Of a DNA stretch of 57,982 nt, positions 20,497 to 28,224 are shown in pieces. Each line of letters opens with the position of its first letter. The stretch's first letter is position 1. Source of the DNA: JBDREF01 sp043820045 (GTDB lineage: Bacteria > Planctomycetota > Phycisphaerae > Sedimentisphaerales > Anaerobacaceae). The stretch covers positions 1 to 57,982 of the forward strand of contig JBDREF010000170.1 in assembly GCA_043820045.1 (NCBI GenBank), read 5' to 3'. The notes below the pieces were generated by a model. It ran no database searches, was not told where the DNA came from, and was given only the letters and a program-made list of their open reading frames with translations. A program made the translations under genes and the position numbers.

Positions 20497-21627
20497 CTAC
20501 CAGCATGGCCCCTTTACTCCGCGAAAACCCATGATACTGCTTTCCTTCAGAGGCAGTTGGGTGGCCCCGGTGATGGCATCGCACGCCGCGGGAACGGCCA
20601 TCCACGAACCGCCCCGGACCACTCGAAAACCATCCAGACCGGCGTGATGCGAAGTCGAATACCAGTCCAGGGTCCACTCGGCCACATTTCCGGCCAGGTC
20701 GCATACGCCGTAGAGACTGTTGAACTTGTCGAAGCTTCCTACCGGCGCGGTATAAGAGAATCCGTCATCTTCACCGTCGTAGTTGCATCGGAAGACACCG
20801 CCCTCACCCGGCGATTCATCACCCCACGGATAACGTCTTTCGGGAAGTGGATTAAGCTCCTGCTTCGCATCGTCACCGTCCAGATAGATGCCTCCGCGAA
20901 GGGCCTTTTCCCATTCGCCCTCGGTCGGAAGCCTCATGCCGCACCACTGCAGAAAGTTCGTCGCATCGTACCATGACACGTACGTGACAGGATAGTCTTC
21001 CCTGCCCGCTTGAACCGCGTACGTACCGTCGTCACGCCTGACGATGCCGCAGCGGTCGCTGTTGCTCATACGCTCGTTCCAACCCGCTCCTGCGCTGCCA
21101 AGTTCGTTGACGTAATCCGTGTACATCGAGATTGTGGTTTCATACCGGGCCATATAGAACAAGGGAAGGTCGGAATTCATTTCGATTTCCCTTGATTCGT
21201 CCCGTCCTCCGCCGGGAAGGCTCTTCAGGACGAATTTTCCCGCTGGAATCCGTGCCATCGCAATGCCGCGCACGCGAATCTTCACCCTGTCGAGGTCGTT
21301 GAAATTGGTCTGCTCCGTACCCCACCAGATGATCTGCCTGGGCCCGGATTTGTCCACAATATCAAAGCCGTTACCTCTAAGAGAAGCTACCGAAATCAAC
21401 TGCCAGCTCTTACCCGAATCTGTGCTGTACCGCACAAAGACATAAGCTGGAGATGCCGGTGAAATGTTCTGGTCCTCGATATCGTACTCGATAATTGTCT
21501 TGGGGCCGGCCAGTTCGGTCGGCTCCTGCCTGATTTTCACATTGGAAATGTCAATCCAGTTCGCAGGAGCACACCGGCAGCAGATTGCTGCAACCCCCAC
21601 AATGAATAATACTCGACGTGACATCAT
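20497..21627 (-). CDS. Exported formylglycine-generating-enzyme-fold protein (SUMF1-like), non-canonical active site
   Basis: 376 residues from the ATG at 21627; the frame extends to 21693, but that part lies in a palindromic repeat and would push the signal peptide (MMSRRVLFIVGVAAICC) inward. An N-terminal beta-rich segment (to about residue 125) precedes the FGE/SUMF1 domain: MARIPAGKF, a YPVTYVSWYDA strand, LPTEGEWEKA, RRYPWGD, GNVAEWT and VVRGGSW. In genuine formylglycine-generating enzymes a C-terminal cysteine pair follows RGGSW; here the stretch after it is WMAVPAACDAIT and lacks the expected spacing. It is therefore more likely one of the many FGE-fold proteins used for ligand binding or peptide modification of unknown type than a sulfatase activator. 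Confidence 0.78.
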   Translation of the reverse strand: MMSRRVLFIVGVAAICCRCAPANWIDISNVKIRQEPTELAGPKTIIEYDIEDQNISPASPAYVFVRYSTDSGKSWQLISVASLRGNGFDIVDKSGPRQIIWWGTEQTNFNDLDRVKIRVRGIAMARIPAGKFVLKSLPGGGRDESREIEMNSDLPLFYMARYETTISMYTDYVNELGSAGAGWNERMSNSDRCGIVRRDDGTYAVQAGREDYPVTYVSWYDATNFLQWCGMRLPTEGEWEKALRGGIYLDGDDAKQELNPLPERRYPWGDESPGEGGVFRCNYDGEDDGFSYTAPVGSFDKFNSLYGVCDLAGNVAEWTLDWYSTSHHAGLDGFRVVRGGSWMAVPAACDAITGATQLPLKESSIMGFRGVKGPCW

Positions 21628-21641
21628 GGCTTTACTCACAT

Positions 21642-21703
21642 GTAGGGTGCGATATTTCGCACCACTTTGATTATCGTCATTGGTGCGATTCATCGCACCC
21701 TAC
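21642..21703. repeat. TAGGGTGCGAT palindromic element
   Basis: A 12-bp inverted repeat, GTAGGGTGCGAT (21642-21653) and ATCGCACCCTAC (21692-21703), encloses a second small palindrome built on TTTCGCACC/GGTGCGA. It belongs to the same family as 14261-14297 and 24848-24876. It lies directly upstream of the FGE-fold gene. Confidence 0.75.
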
Positions 21704-21763
21704 CGTTAAGAAACGATGGACAGCGGACGATACATCCCGCGTCATTCCTCCCTCGTCTCTCGT

Positions 21764-23092
21764 CTAAACGTTATCCGGCACTGCCCATGGCTCGCGATAC
21801 TCACGCTTCAGAAATGCGTTGGCCTGGTCACAGTTCGTGAACGTTTCCGTTTGCGGGTCGAATTCCAGTTGCTTATTGCCCACCCTGTACGATATGTTAG
21901 CCATGTGACAGAGCAGCACGGATTGATGCCCTGTTTCCACGTCGGCATTGGCTTTCTTTCGCGTTCGGATACACTCGATGAAATTGTCCTTGTGCTCTTT
22001 GTCGGCTTGACGGCCGTACTCGGAATGCACTAATTCGCCCTCGGCGTCGAACGCCTGCCAGCCGCCGCCGTGCCGACCGTAGTGCATGAAGCCTTCGGTC
22101 CCCAGAATCTCGACCTTCGTGCTGCTGAAGGGCCAGTTGGGGAACCGGTCCGAATCCCGGATGTTCGCGGGCGTCTTCTTCATGTAGGGCGTCCACAGAG
22201 CCGATTCGAGCATCAGCGTGAGCGAGCCGTAGTCAAACGTCGCCATTTGAGTATCGGGAGTGTCTCGACCGTCTTTCAGCGAGTTTACACCACCGGCGTG
22301 TGAAACCGTCTTCGGGTATGGAATGTCGTTCATTAAATAGCGGGCGCAATCCAATTGATGGACGGCATCGCCAGGTATGGGACCGCAACTATAATCCCAC
22401 TGGTCAAGCCAGCGGCGGCTCGGATTATAAGGCCGTTTGGGCGCCGGGCCGCACCACATGTCATAATCAAATCCCTCCGGAACCGGCTGGTCGGGAGTCG
22501 ACCTGCGTTTCGGATGCTGCATCATATTGAACACGCGGACAAGGTAGATGTCGCCCATCTTGCCGGATTGAATGTACTCTTTGGCCTTCCTGGAGTAGGC
22601 GGCGCTGCGAGACTGCATGCCGACCTGGACGACCCTCTTGTACTTGCGGGCCGCCTCGATCATCTTCCTTCCTTCCCAGATGTTGTGCGCCATCGGTTTT
22701 TCGACATAGACATCCTTGCCGGCCTGGCAGGCCAGAATGGTTCCCAGTCCGTGCCAGTGATCGGGTGTGGCGTTCACGAGAACATCGACGACGCCGTCGT
22801 CAAGAATCCTGCGAAAATCCTGGACCAGTTTCGGCTTTCTGTTCTGGGCCTCTTCCACCGCCTCGCGGGCCCGGGCGAAACGCCGGGTATCGGCGTCGCA
22901 GAGATACGCAATCTCCACGTCCGACCGCTGGGCAAAACTCTCGGCCAGGTACGTCCCTCGGCCGCCCAATCCCATCACGCCCACTACTATCTTGTCGTTT
23001 GCCGCGTATGCCCTGGGTTGCGACAGGACGGCGAAAGTCGCAGCGGCACCGACGGTACCCTTCATGAATTCTCGACGATTTAGTGATTTCAT
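21764..23092 (-). CDS. Tat-exported Gfo/Idh/MocA-family oxidoreductase
   Basis: 442 residues. A twin-arginine signal (NRREFMKGTVGAAATFAVL, about residues 5-30) is followed by a Rossmann fold starting VVGVMGLGGRG and the family's catalytic-lysine motif in DVYVEKPMAHN. Such enzymes use tightly bound NAD(P) to oxidise or reduce sugar hydroxyls; Tat export would place the folded, cofactor-loaded enzyme in the periplasm. The ATG at 23092 has AGGAG close upstream. It is divergent from the DegT-type gene at 23385 across a 292-base gap in which I see no other feature. A second, distinct family member is at 26916. The substrate is unknown. Confidence 0.88.
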   Translation of the reverse strand: MKSLNRREFMKGTVGAAATFAVLSQPRAYAANDKIVVGVMGLGGRGTYLAESFAQRSDVEIAYLCDADTRRFARAREAVEEAQNRKPKLVQDFRRILDDGVVDVLVNATPDHWHGLGTILACQAGKDVYVEKPMAHNIWEGRKMIEAARKYKRVVQVGMQSRSAAYSRKAKEYIQSGKMGDIYLVRVFNMMQHPKRRSTPDQPVPEGFDYDMWCGPAPKRPYNPSRRWLDQWDYSCGPIPGDAVHQLDCARYLMNDIPYPKTVSHAGGVNSLKDGRDTPDTQMATFDYGSLTLMLESALWTPYMKKTPANIRDSDRFPNWPFSSTKVEILGTEGFMHYGRHGGGWQAFDAEGELVHSEYGRQADKEHKDNFIECIRTRKKANADVETGHQSVLLCHMANISYRVGNKQLEFDPQTETFTNCDQANAFLKREYREPWAVPDNV

Positions 23093-23384
23093 ATGCTTCT
23101 CCTATAAAAAGCCCAAAGCAGCCGTTGCCCTGTCCCGTGCAGGTCAGGATTGATAATACGCCCCGATAGCGAATTATGCAAGAATTTCCGGGAATCCGGG
23201 AACGGATGCCCGCAAATTTCGTTGGCGTTGGAAGACCGGCTCGGGTAATATGGGGCCCAGAGGCCTGCGTACCCCGGCGGCAAATTTTGTGATTGGAGAG
23301 TATCAGAGCATGTGTTATCATGTTTGCGACTAAAAGAACCTAAAAGCAAATCAGAAACTTCTTACCAAATGAAAGGAGTTAGCA

Positions 23385-24734
23385 ATGAATAGAAAGAACT
23401 TGAGTAGGCGAGAGTTCCTGGCTACTGCGTCAGCGGGCACTATCGCGGCTATGGCCGCTGGGGCAATGCCTGCCTATGCCAAGAGAGCCAAGACTGCAAG
23501 CACACTTGCGATAAAGGGCGGCAAGCCCCTTCGAGCCAAAGCCTTCCACGGCTGGCCGGTTTGGGACAAATCGGCCGAGGAGCACGTCTTGTCCATACTC
23601 CGCAGCGGCAATTGGTACAGAGGCCAGGGCAATACAGTTACGGAATTCGAGAAAGCGTACGCAGATATTCTGGGCGCCAAGCGCTGCGTCTGCACCGTAA
23701 ACGGCACAAACGCTCTGCTCACCGCCCTGCACGCCCTCGACGTAGGCGTCGGCGATGAGGTGATTGTCTCTCCCTATACATTCATCGCAACGTACAACGT
23801 AGTCATAGGTTCCTGCGCCCTGCCGGTCTTTGCAGATACCGACCCTGAGACATTCCAGATAAATCCGGACAAGATCGAGGAAAGAATCACCGAGAGAACC
23901 AGGGCGATTCTGCCCGTCCACATCCTGGGGCTGCCCGCCAATATGGACAGGATTATGGCTATCGCCAAAAAGCACAACCTCGTCGTTATCGAAGACGCCT
24001 GCCAGGGGTGGATGGCCGAGTGGCGAGGTAAGAAAGTCGGCACGATCGGCAACCTCGGATGCTTCAGCTTCCAGAACTCCAAGCATCTGCCCATTGGCGA
24101 AGGTGGCGCGGTCGTCGGAAATGACGAGGAACTCATGGACAGAGTCTGGTCTTACCACAACTGCGGCCGGCCGTTCCAAAGCGTAAAGAGGACCAGCGGC
24201 TATCCCATAATCGGAACCAACCGCAGGATGACCGAATACCAGGCCGCCATAGGGCTTTCGCAGATAAAGCGGCTCGAAGCCGACACTCAACTGCGAAACG
24301 AAAACGCCAAATACCTGACTTCGAAAATCAAGGACATCCCCGGCATCGTTCCTCACAAGCTGTACGAGGGCGTGACGCGGGCTGCGTACCACCTGTATCC
24401 GTTCCGGTATAAGAAGGAGTACTTCAACAACGTCCCACGGTCGAAATTCCTCGCCGCCCTCAGCGCCGAAGGCATACCATGCTCCGGCGGATACGGCCCG
24501 CAGTACCGAGACGGCCTGATCGAAGTATTCCTGAACTCAAAGAACTGCACGAGAAGTTTCCCGAAAGAAAGACTCGACAAGTACCGTCAGGAACTGAACT
24601 ATCCGGCCAACGACCAGCTTTGCGAAGAAGCAGTGTGGTTCACTCAGAATCTGCTGCTCGGACCGAAGCAGGACATCGACGACATAGCCGACGCCATACA
24701 GAAGATCTACGATAACAAGGACAAGCTCGCGTAG
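23385..24734 (+). CDS. Tat-exported DegT/DnrJ/EryC1/StrS-family aminotransferase
   Basis: 449 residues with GGAG eight bases before the ATG. The N terminus (SRREFLATASAGTIAAMAAG) is a clear twin-arginine signal. The rest is a sugar-aminotransferase fold: NGTNALLTALHAL (PLP phosphate contacts), SPYTFIAT, VVIEDACQG (the Asp that pairs with the pyridine nitrogen) and NSKHLPIGEGG, in which Lys233 would form the PLP Schiff base. DegT-type enzymes normally aminate nucleotide-linked keto sugars in the cytoplasm. Export through Tat, which carries folded cofactor proteins, implies a periplasmic substrate such as a keto sugar, and fits the flanking Tat-exported Gfo/Idh/MocA proteins that could generate one. 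This substrate link is inference. Confidence 0.88.
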   Translation: MNRKNLSRREFLATASAGTIAAMAAGAMPAYAKRAKTASTLAIKGGKPLRAKAFHGWPVWDKSAEEHVLSILRSGNWYRGQGNTVTEFEKAYADILGAKRCVCTVNGTNALLTALHALDVGVGDEVIVSPYTFIATYNVVIGSCALPVFADTDPETFQINPDKIEERITERTRAILPVHILGLPANMDRIMAIAKKHNLVVIEDACQGWMAEWRGKKVGTIGNLGCFSFQNSKHLPIGEGGAVVGNDEELMDRVWSYHNCGRPFQSVKRTSGYPIIGTNRRMTEYQAAIGLSQIKRLEADTQLRNENAKYLTSKIKDIPGIVPHKLYEGVTRAAYHLYPFRYKKEYFNNVPRSKFLAALSAEGIPCSGGYGPQYRDGLIEVFLNSKNCTRSFPKERLDKYRQELNYPANDQLCEEAVWFTQNLLLGPKQDIDDIADAIQKIYDNKDKLA

Positions 24735-25321
24735 CCGAGAAGATCTTGTGCTTAACAAATGTAATTGCGAGCCCCCAAGGGGCGCGGCAATCTCTGATCC
24801 TGCGAGCATAGGCGTAGGTGGGGCTCGCCCCACTGATCACCCGAGCTGTAGGGTGTGCAACTCGTTGCACACGCGGATTTAATCGACGGGTGGCAGCCTC
24901 ATCCCGATTGTCGTTTATCGGGATGGGGATGGCTCTTTCTTGATTGAACACATACCCCGCGAAAGCGGGAATCCAACAGGTAGCCTTGGCCCACCGATCA
25001 ATAATCCTGGCGCTCGCCCCACCTTCAACAATGGCACGCACTTTGATCGAACCTCAAAACGGCCCGAAAAATCCGTAAATTCAAAAAATTTTCACTCGAA
25101 GTGCCATACTGTTGTCACTCCCGGAGGAGATTTTCCGGTTTTGTATTGAAAATCTGCCCGCTTTCCGTCGATATATGTGTTGTGAGATACGCCCCTACCG
25201 AGATTTGCACCGCCTGAAGTTGTCTCACGGGCCCAAACGCCTGAAAATTGTAGTACGAAGCAGAAGGTCTGGATAGGTCCCAAAAAAGAGACTCTGGTAT
25301 TAGTATAGAAAGGAGACAACA
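24735..25321. other. Intergenic region with dispersed repeats
   Basis: No convincing gene. It holds a short copy of the GCGAG...GCGGCAATCTC repeat (about 24766-24794; a longer relative is at 40847-40951), a TAGGGTGTGCA palindrome with arms GTGTGCAA (24853-24860) and TTGCACAC (24865-24872), and a CCCGCGAAAGCGGGAATCC hairpin near 24957. GGAG at 25312-25315 is the ribosome-binding site of the next gene. Confidence 0.6.
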
Positions 25322-25606
25322 ATGCAGCATAATACAAATGAGTTCATTGAAGAAGTCAAAGAGTTGGCGGAACGGTATGGTTTTGGGGTATCGATTGAGA
25401 GGGACGGCGAGAGTGTCGGTACGAGCTGGAAACTTAGAATTGGTGATGCTGGGGTGGAGGTCGAGATAACAGGACGGGCTTGCATCGTCACGGATGAAAT
25501 GGGAGATTCTGAGCAATTTGCGAAATCCCAAGGCGACTGGAAGCAAGCAAGTCTGGGCCACATTGAAACGCTCCTGAAATCAGCCTCGTGTGCGGAAAAG
25601 CAGTGA
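25322..25606 (+). CDS. Hypothetical small protein
   Basis: 94 residues, acidic, with AAGGAG well placed before the ATG, which supports it as a real gene. The chain alternates helix-like (NEFIEEVKELAERYGF) and strand-like segments (SWKLRIGDAGVEVEITG), so it is probably a small soluble alpha/beta protein. There is no signal peptide, membrane segment or motif I recognise. The following hypothetical gene lies 62 bases downstream on the same strand, so they may be co-transcribed. It sits in a repeat-rich, accessory-looking region. Confidence 0.55.
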   Translation: MQHNTNEFIEEVKELAERYGFGVSIERDGESVGTSWKLRIGDAGVEVEITGRACIVTDEMGDSEQFAKSQGDWKQASLGHIETLLKSASCAEKQ

Positions 25607-25668
25607 CAGCCCCACTGTCACTCGTATTCCAATAGTATTCCAAAGCATGGTTATGTGAGAGAATAGGA

Positions 25669-26082
25669 ATGCTGAAAATGATACTGACGATTCTCAAGGG
25701 ATTGCTCTTACGAGCATTTCCTTCCATGGGGCCGAGAGGCGTCATAGATACCCAGATTGCTGTGTACCAGCGCCTCAAGAACAAATTCTCTACAGCAAGT
25801 GAAAATGATATCTTGAATTCTCTCATCATGTCCAGAGTAAATGCACCTATGAGCCCGTCTACACCTTCAGATGAATACACTCACTACGAACCTCTTTTTG
25901 AGAACCCCAACAAAGCACTTGAAGACGTAATTTGGGCAATCGTTGAATACGAATACATTTTGAGCCGAGGTGAGCAACTTCATCAGGAGTTGGCAGAAAT
26001 GGGTGCCCAACCGTCGGCAATAGTAGGAGAATTACAGGAATGGAGAAATTACATAAAGGAACGTATCGAAAGAATCTCCTAA
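25669..26082 (+). CDS. Hypothetical helical protein
   Basis: 137 residues with AGGA just before the ATG. The N terminus (MLKMILTILKGLLLRAF) is hydrophobic with basic residues and could be a short membrane anchor. The remainder is predicted largely helical, ending in WRNYIKERIERIS. I recognise no family. Base composition is lower in GC than the flanking enzyme genes, and with the preceding small gene it looks like accessory material. Confidence 0.5.
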   Translation: MLKMILTILKGLLLRAFPSMGPRGVIDTQIAVYQRLKNKFSTASENDILNSLIMSRVNAPMSPSTPSDEYTHYEPLFENPNKALEDVIWAIVEYEYILSRGEQLHQELAEMGAQPSAIVGELQEWRNYIKERIERIS

Positions 26083-26125
26083 CCCGCAACACAACAGTTA
26101 GGGAGAATTAAAGGGGGGAATCAGG

Positions 26126-26180
26126 GGGCGCTTTACTTATTTCTCGCGCTGAAATCCGGAGACGCTTTACATAAATTCGT
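26126..26180. repeat. Possible IS200-like element flank remnant
   Basis: Two direct, imperfect copies of G-R-CGCTTTAC followed by A/T (26127-26141 and 26161-26176) sit after an AAAGGGGGGAAT stretch. The pattern resembles sequence that often flanks Y1 transposase genes in environmental genomes, but there is no transposase here. The call is weak. Confidence 0.3.
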
Positions 26181-26253
26181 CGCTCCCTTCGATTTGACTC
26201 AGGGCAGGCGAAGAAGCGTGAAGCGTCATTCGCGCCTGCCCCAAGCATCCCGC

Positions 26254-26424
26254 TCAGCATGCCTTGGCGCGTGGCGCCTTCTTCGGCTTGCGGCGTGTCA
26301 GACGCGTTCGGTACGCCTCCTGCTGCTGCTCAAGATGCCTGTAGAACGACTCGGCGTCGGGATACATCTGTTCGATCTCTTTGCGTACAGAACGCACTTG
26401 CTCTACGATCGGATCCTTACGCAT
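26254..26424 (-). CDS. Small basic protein, possibly antitoxin-like
   Basis: 56 residues beginning MRKDPIVEQVRSVRKEIEQ, with GGAGG placed six bases before the ATG at 26424. The N-terminal pattern K-D-P-I-V-E-x-V-R-x-V-R recalls small proteins often annotated next to toxin-antitoxin genes; the C terminus is strongly basic (TRRKPKKAPRAK). Upstream and overlapping its ribosome-binding site is a 12-codon ORF (MKPATLEELMEA, 26429-26464) ending TGATATG two bases before this start. That fragment could be a leader peptide or the tail of a lost partner gene. The region around it is otherwise non-coding. Function is not established. Confidence 0.5.
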   Translation of the reverse strand: MRKDPIVEQVRSVRKEIEQMYPDAESFYRHLEQQQEAYRTRLTRRKPKKAPRAKAC

Positions 26425-26915
26425 ATCAAGCCTCCATCAGTTCTTCCAGCGTGGCTGGCTTCATGACTATAGAGTAACATAAGAGCTACCAAAAGGGAAT
26501 GCAATTCCGGGAAAAGTCTGGGGTCGCATCTAAAGTATTGACTGTTCAAAGCCAGAAACAGATATTTAACAATTAAGATCCGACCTTGTTGGACTCCCTA
26601 CGAACTAATTCACCGCCTTATCCGGCTGAAATTGCTGTATCGCGGTGGAGCTGTATGCTATAATATCTGGCTATGTAGAGTACGACCGCCTGAAGGCGGT
26701 AGCTTCGTTGGCGGGCCATAAGCCAGCTAATCCGGGAAATTCGAAGCACTAAATTCTAAATACTAAACAATATCCAATGTTTGAAGCACGAATTCTCAAA
26801 ACAAAATATTCTGGAGACCATTAAAGGGTTTTTGAGTTTTAGTTATTCGGATCTTAGATTTGTTTAGGATTTAGACATTAGAATTTAGAATTTATTTTTA
26901 TTAGGAGGTTATGCA
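26425..26915. other. Intergenic region with AT-rich degenerate repeats
   Basis: Apart from the 12-codon ORF (26429-26464) there is no gene. A CCGCCTGAAGGCGG palindrome lies near 26688. From about 26746 to 26900 there are degenerate AAATTCTAAATAC / ATTTAGAATTTAG units on both strands, a low-complexity pattern also seen near 36510 and 36720. AGGAGG at 26903-26908 serves the next gene. Confidence 0.6.
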
Positions 26916-28169
26916 ATGCAAGGTTTCTATTCACGTCGAAAATTTCTGAAGACCGCCGTCGCCGGCAGCGCCGCTATGGCGCTTTCAACCACCAGCTACT
27001 CCCGGATCATCGGGGCAAACGACCGGATATCCATCGGTCAGATCGGCTGCGGCGGCCGGGGTATCGGCGCGCACATGGCCGGCGTGCATGCACACCAGGA
27101 CACGCAGAACTTCGAGATTACCGCCGTATGCGACCCGTGGCGGCTCCGCCGTGAAGAGGCCGCAGCCAAGGCCAAGGAATGGTACGGGCGGGAAGCACGC
27201 AAGTTCTCATCATATCGCGACCTGGTCGCTCTCAAGGACGTGGACGCCGTGATGATCGCCTCGCCCGACTTCGCGCACACCACGCATCTGGCGGCCGTCG
27301 CAAAGGCCGGCAAGGATGTGTACTGTGAGAAGCCGTTAGCCATGCGGTTAGACAGGCTCAAGGACGCCTGTGACGCCGTCAAAGAGGCCAAAATAGTCGC
27401 CCAAATCGGCACGCAGTTGCGAAGCTTCCCCACCTTCACCGGCTGCCGTGAACTGTACAAAACCGGCATCTTAGGCACAGTCGGGCGAATCGAGCAGTGC
27501 CGCAACAGCGAGCGCCCCTACTGGTACGGGTATGTGAAGGACGTCAAGGCCGAGGACGTGGACTGGGATGAATTCATGATGGATCGCCCGAAACGAGCGT
27601 TCGACCCGGTGCTTTACTCGGGCTGGTACGGCTACCGGGACTTTTCCGACGGCCCTGTTCCCGGATTAGGCAGCCACTTCATCGACCTGGTGCACTATAT
27701 CACCGGGGCGAAGTTCCCGACGAGCAGCGTCTGCCTGGGCGGGACGTTCACATGGAAGGACGAGAACAAATTCACCTGCCCCGACCACGTCCAGGCCATG
27801 TGGATTTATCCCGAGGGCTTTATGGTCAGCTACTCGACGAACTTCGGCAACGGCAGCGGCAACAGCTTCAAGATTTTCGGCGACGTCGGCGTGCTCGATA
27901 TGGTCAACTGGAACGCACCGATCCTGACCGCCGAAGGGGCAAACAGCGATAAAAAGGGACCGATACGCGGCAAGAAAGCAGTCGAAGAGGTGCAATGTCC
28001 CGACCACTTCCTCGACTGGCTCCAGTGCCTGCGGACCCGCAAGACGCCGAACGCATCAATCGACGCGGGCTATCAGCATGCGGTCGCCGTCATTATGGCG
28101 ATGCAGTCGTTCGACACGGGCCAGCGAATGATCTACGACCAGGAGAAGCGGGAAATTCGCCCGGGTTAA
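26916..28169 (+). CDS. Tat-exported Gfo/Idh/MocA-family oxidoreductase (second copy)
   Basis: 417 residues; AGGAGG lies seven bases before the ATG at 26916 (an out-of-frame ATG at 26911 is ignored). The twin-arginine signal is YSRRKFLKTAVAGSAAMAL. The Rossmann nucleotide-binding loop is GQIGCGGRGIG, and the catalytic Lys motif is DVYCEKPLAMR. The C-terminal domain has the GSHFIDLVHYITG segment typical of the family. It differs widely from the copy at 21764, so it is a separate paralogue, not a duplicate. It is followed after 55 bases by the exported isomerase/ceramidase fusion, with which it probably forms an operon for periplasmic sugar modification. Confidence 0.88.
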   Translation: MQGFYSRRKFLKTAVAGSAAMALSTTSYSRIIGANDRISIGQIGCGGRGIGAHMAGVHAHQDTQNFEITAVCDPWRLRREEAAAKAKEWYGREARKFSSYRDLVALKDVDAVMIASPDFAHTTHLAAVAKAGKDVYCEKPLAMRLDRLKDACDAVKEAKIVAQIGTQLRSFPTFTGCRELYKTGILGTVGRIEQCRNSERPYWYGYVKDVKAEDVDWDEFMMDRPKRAFDPVLYSGWYGYRDFSDGPVPGLGSHFIDLVHYITGAKFPTSSVCLGGTFTWKDENKFTCPDHVQAMWIYPEGFMVSYSTNFGNGSGNSFKIFGDVGVLDMVNWNAPILTAEGANSDKKGPIRGKKAVEEVQCPDHFLDWLQCLRTRKTPNASIDAGYQHAVAVIMAMQSFDTGQRMIYDQEKREIRPG

Positions 28170-28224
28170 TCGTAAGACGCCACCATTTGACGAATGAGCC
28201 ACTAAGAATAAGGAGAGAATACCG

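Noticed and set aside
20497..21627. Sulfatase-activating formylglycine-generating enzyme
   Set aside because: The FGE fold is there, but the expected C-terminal active-site cysteines are not, and no sulfatase gene is in the window.
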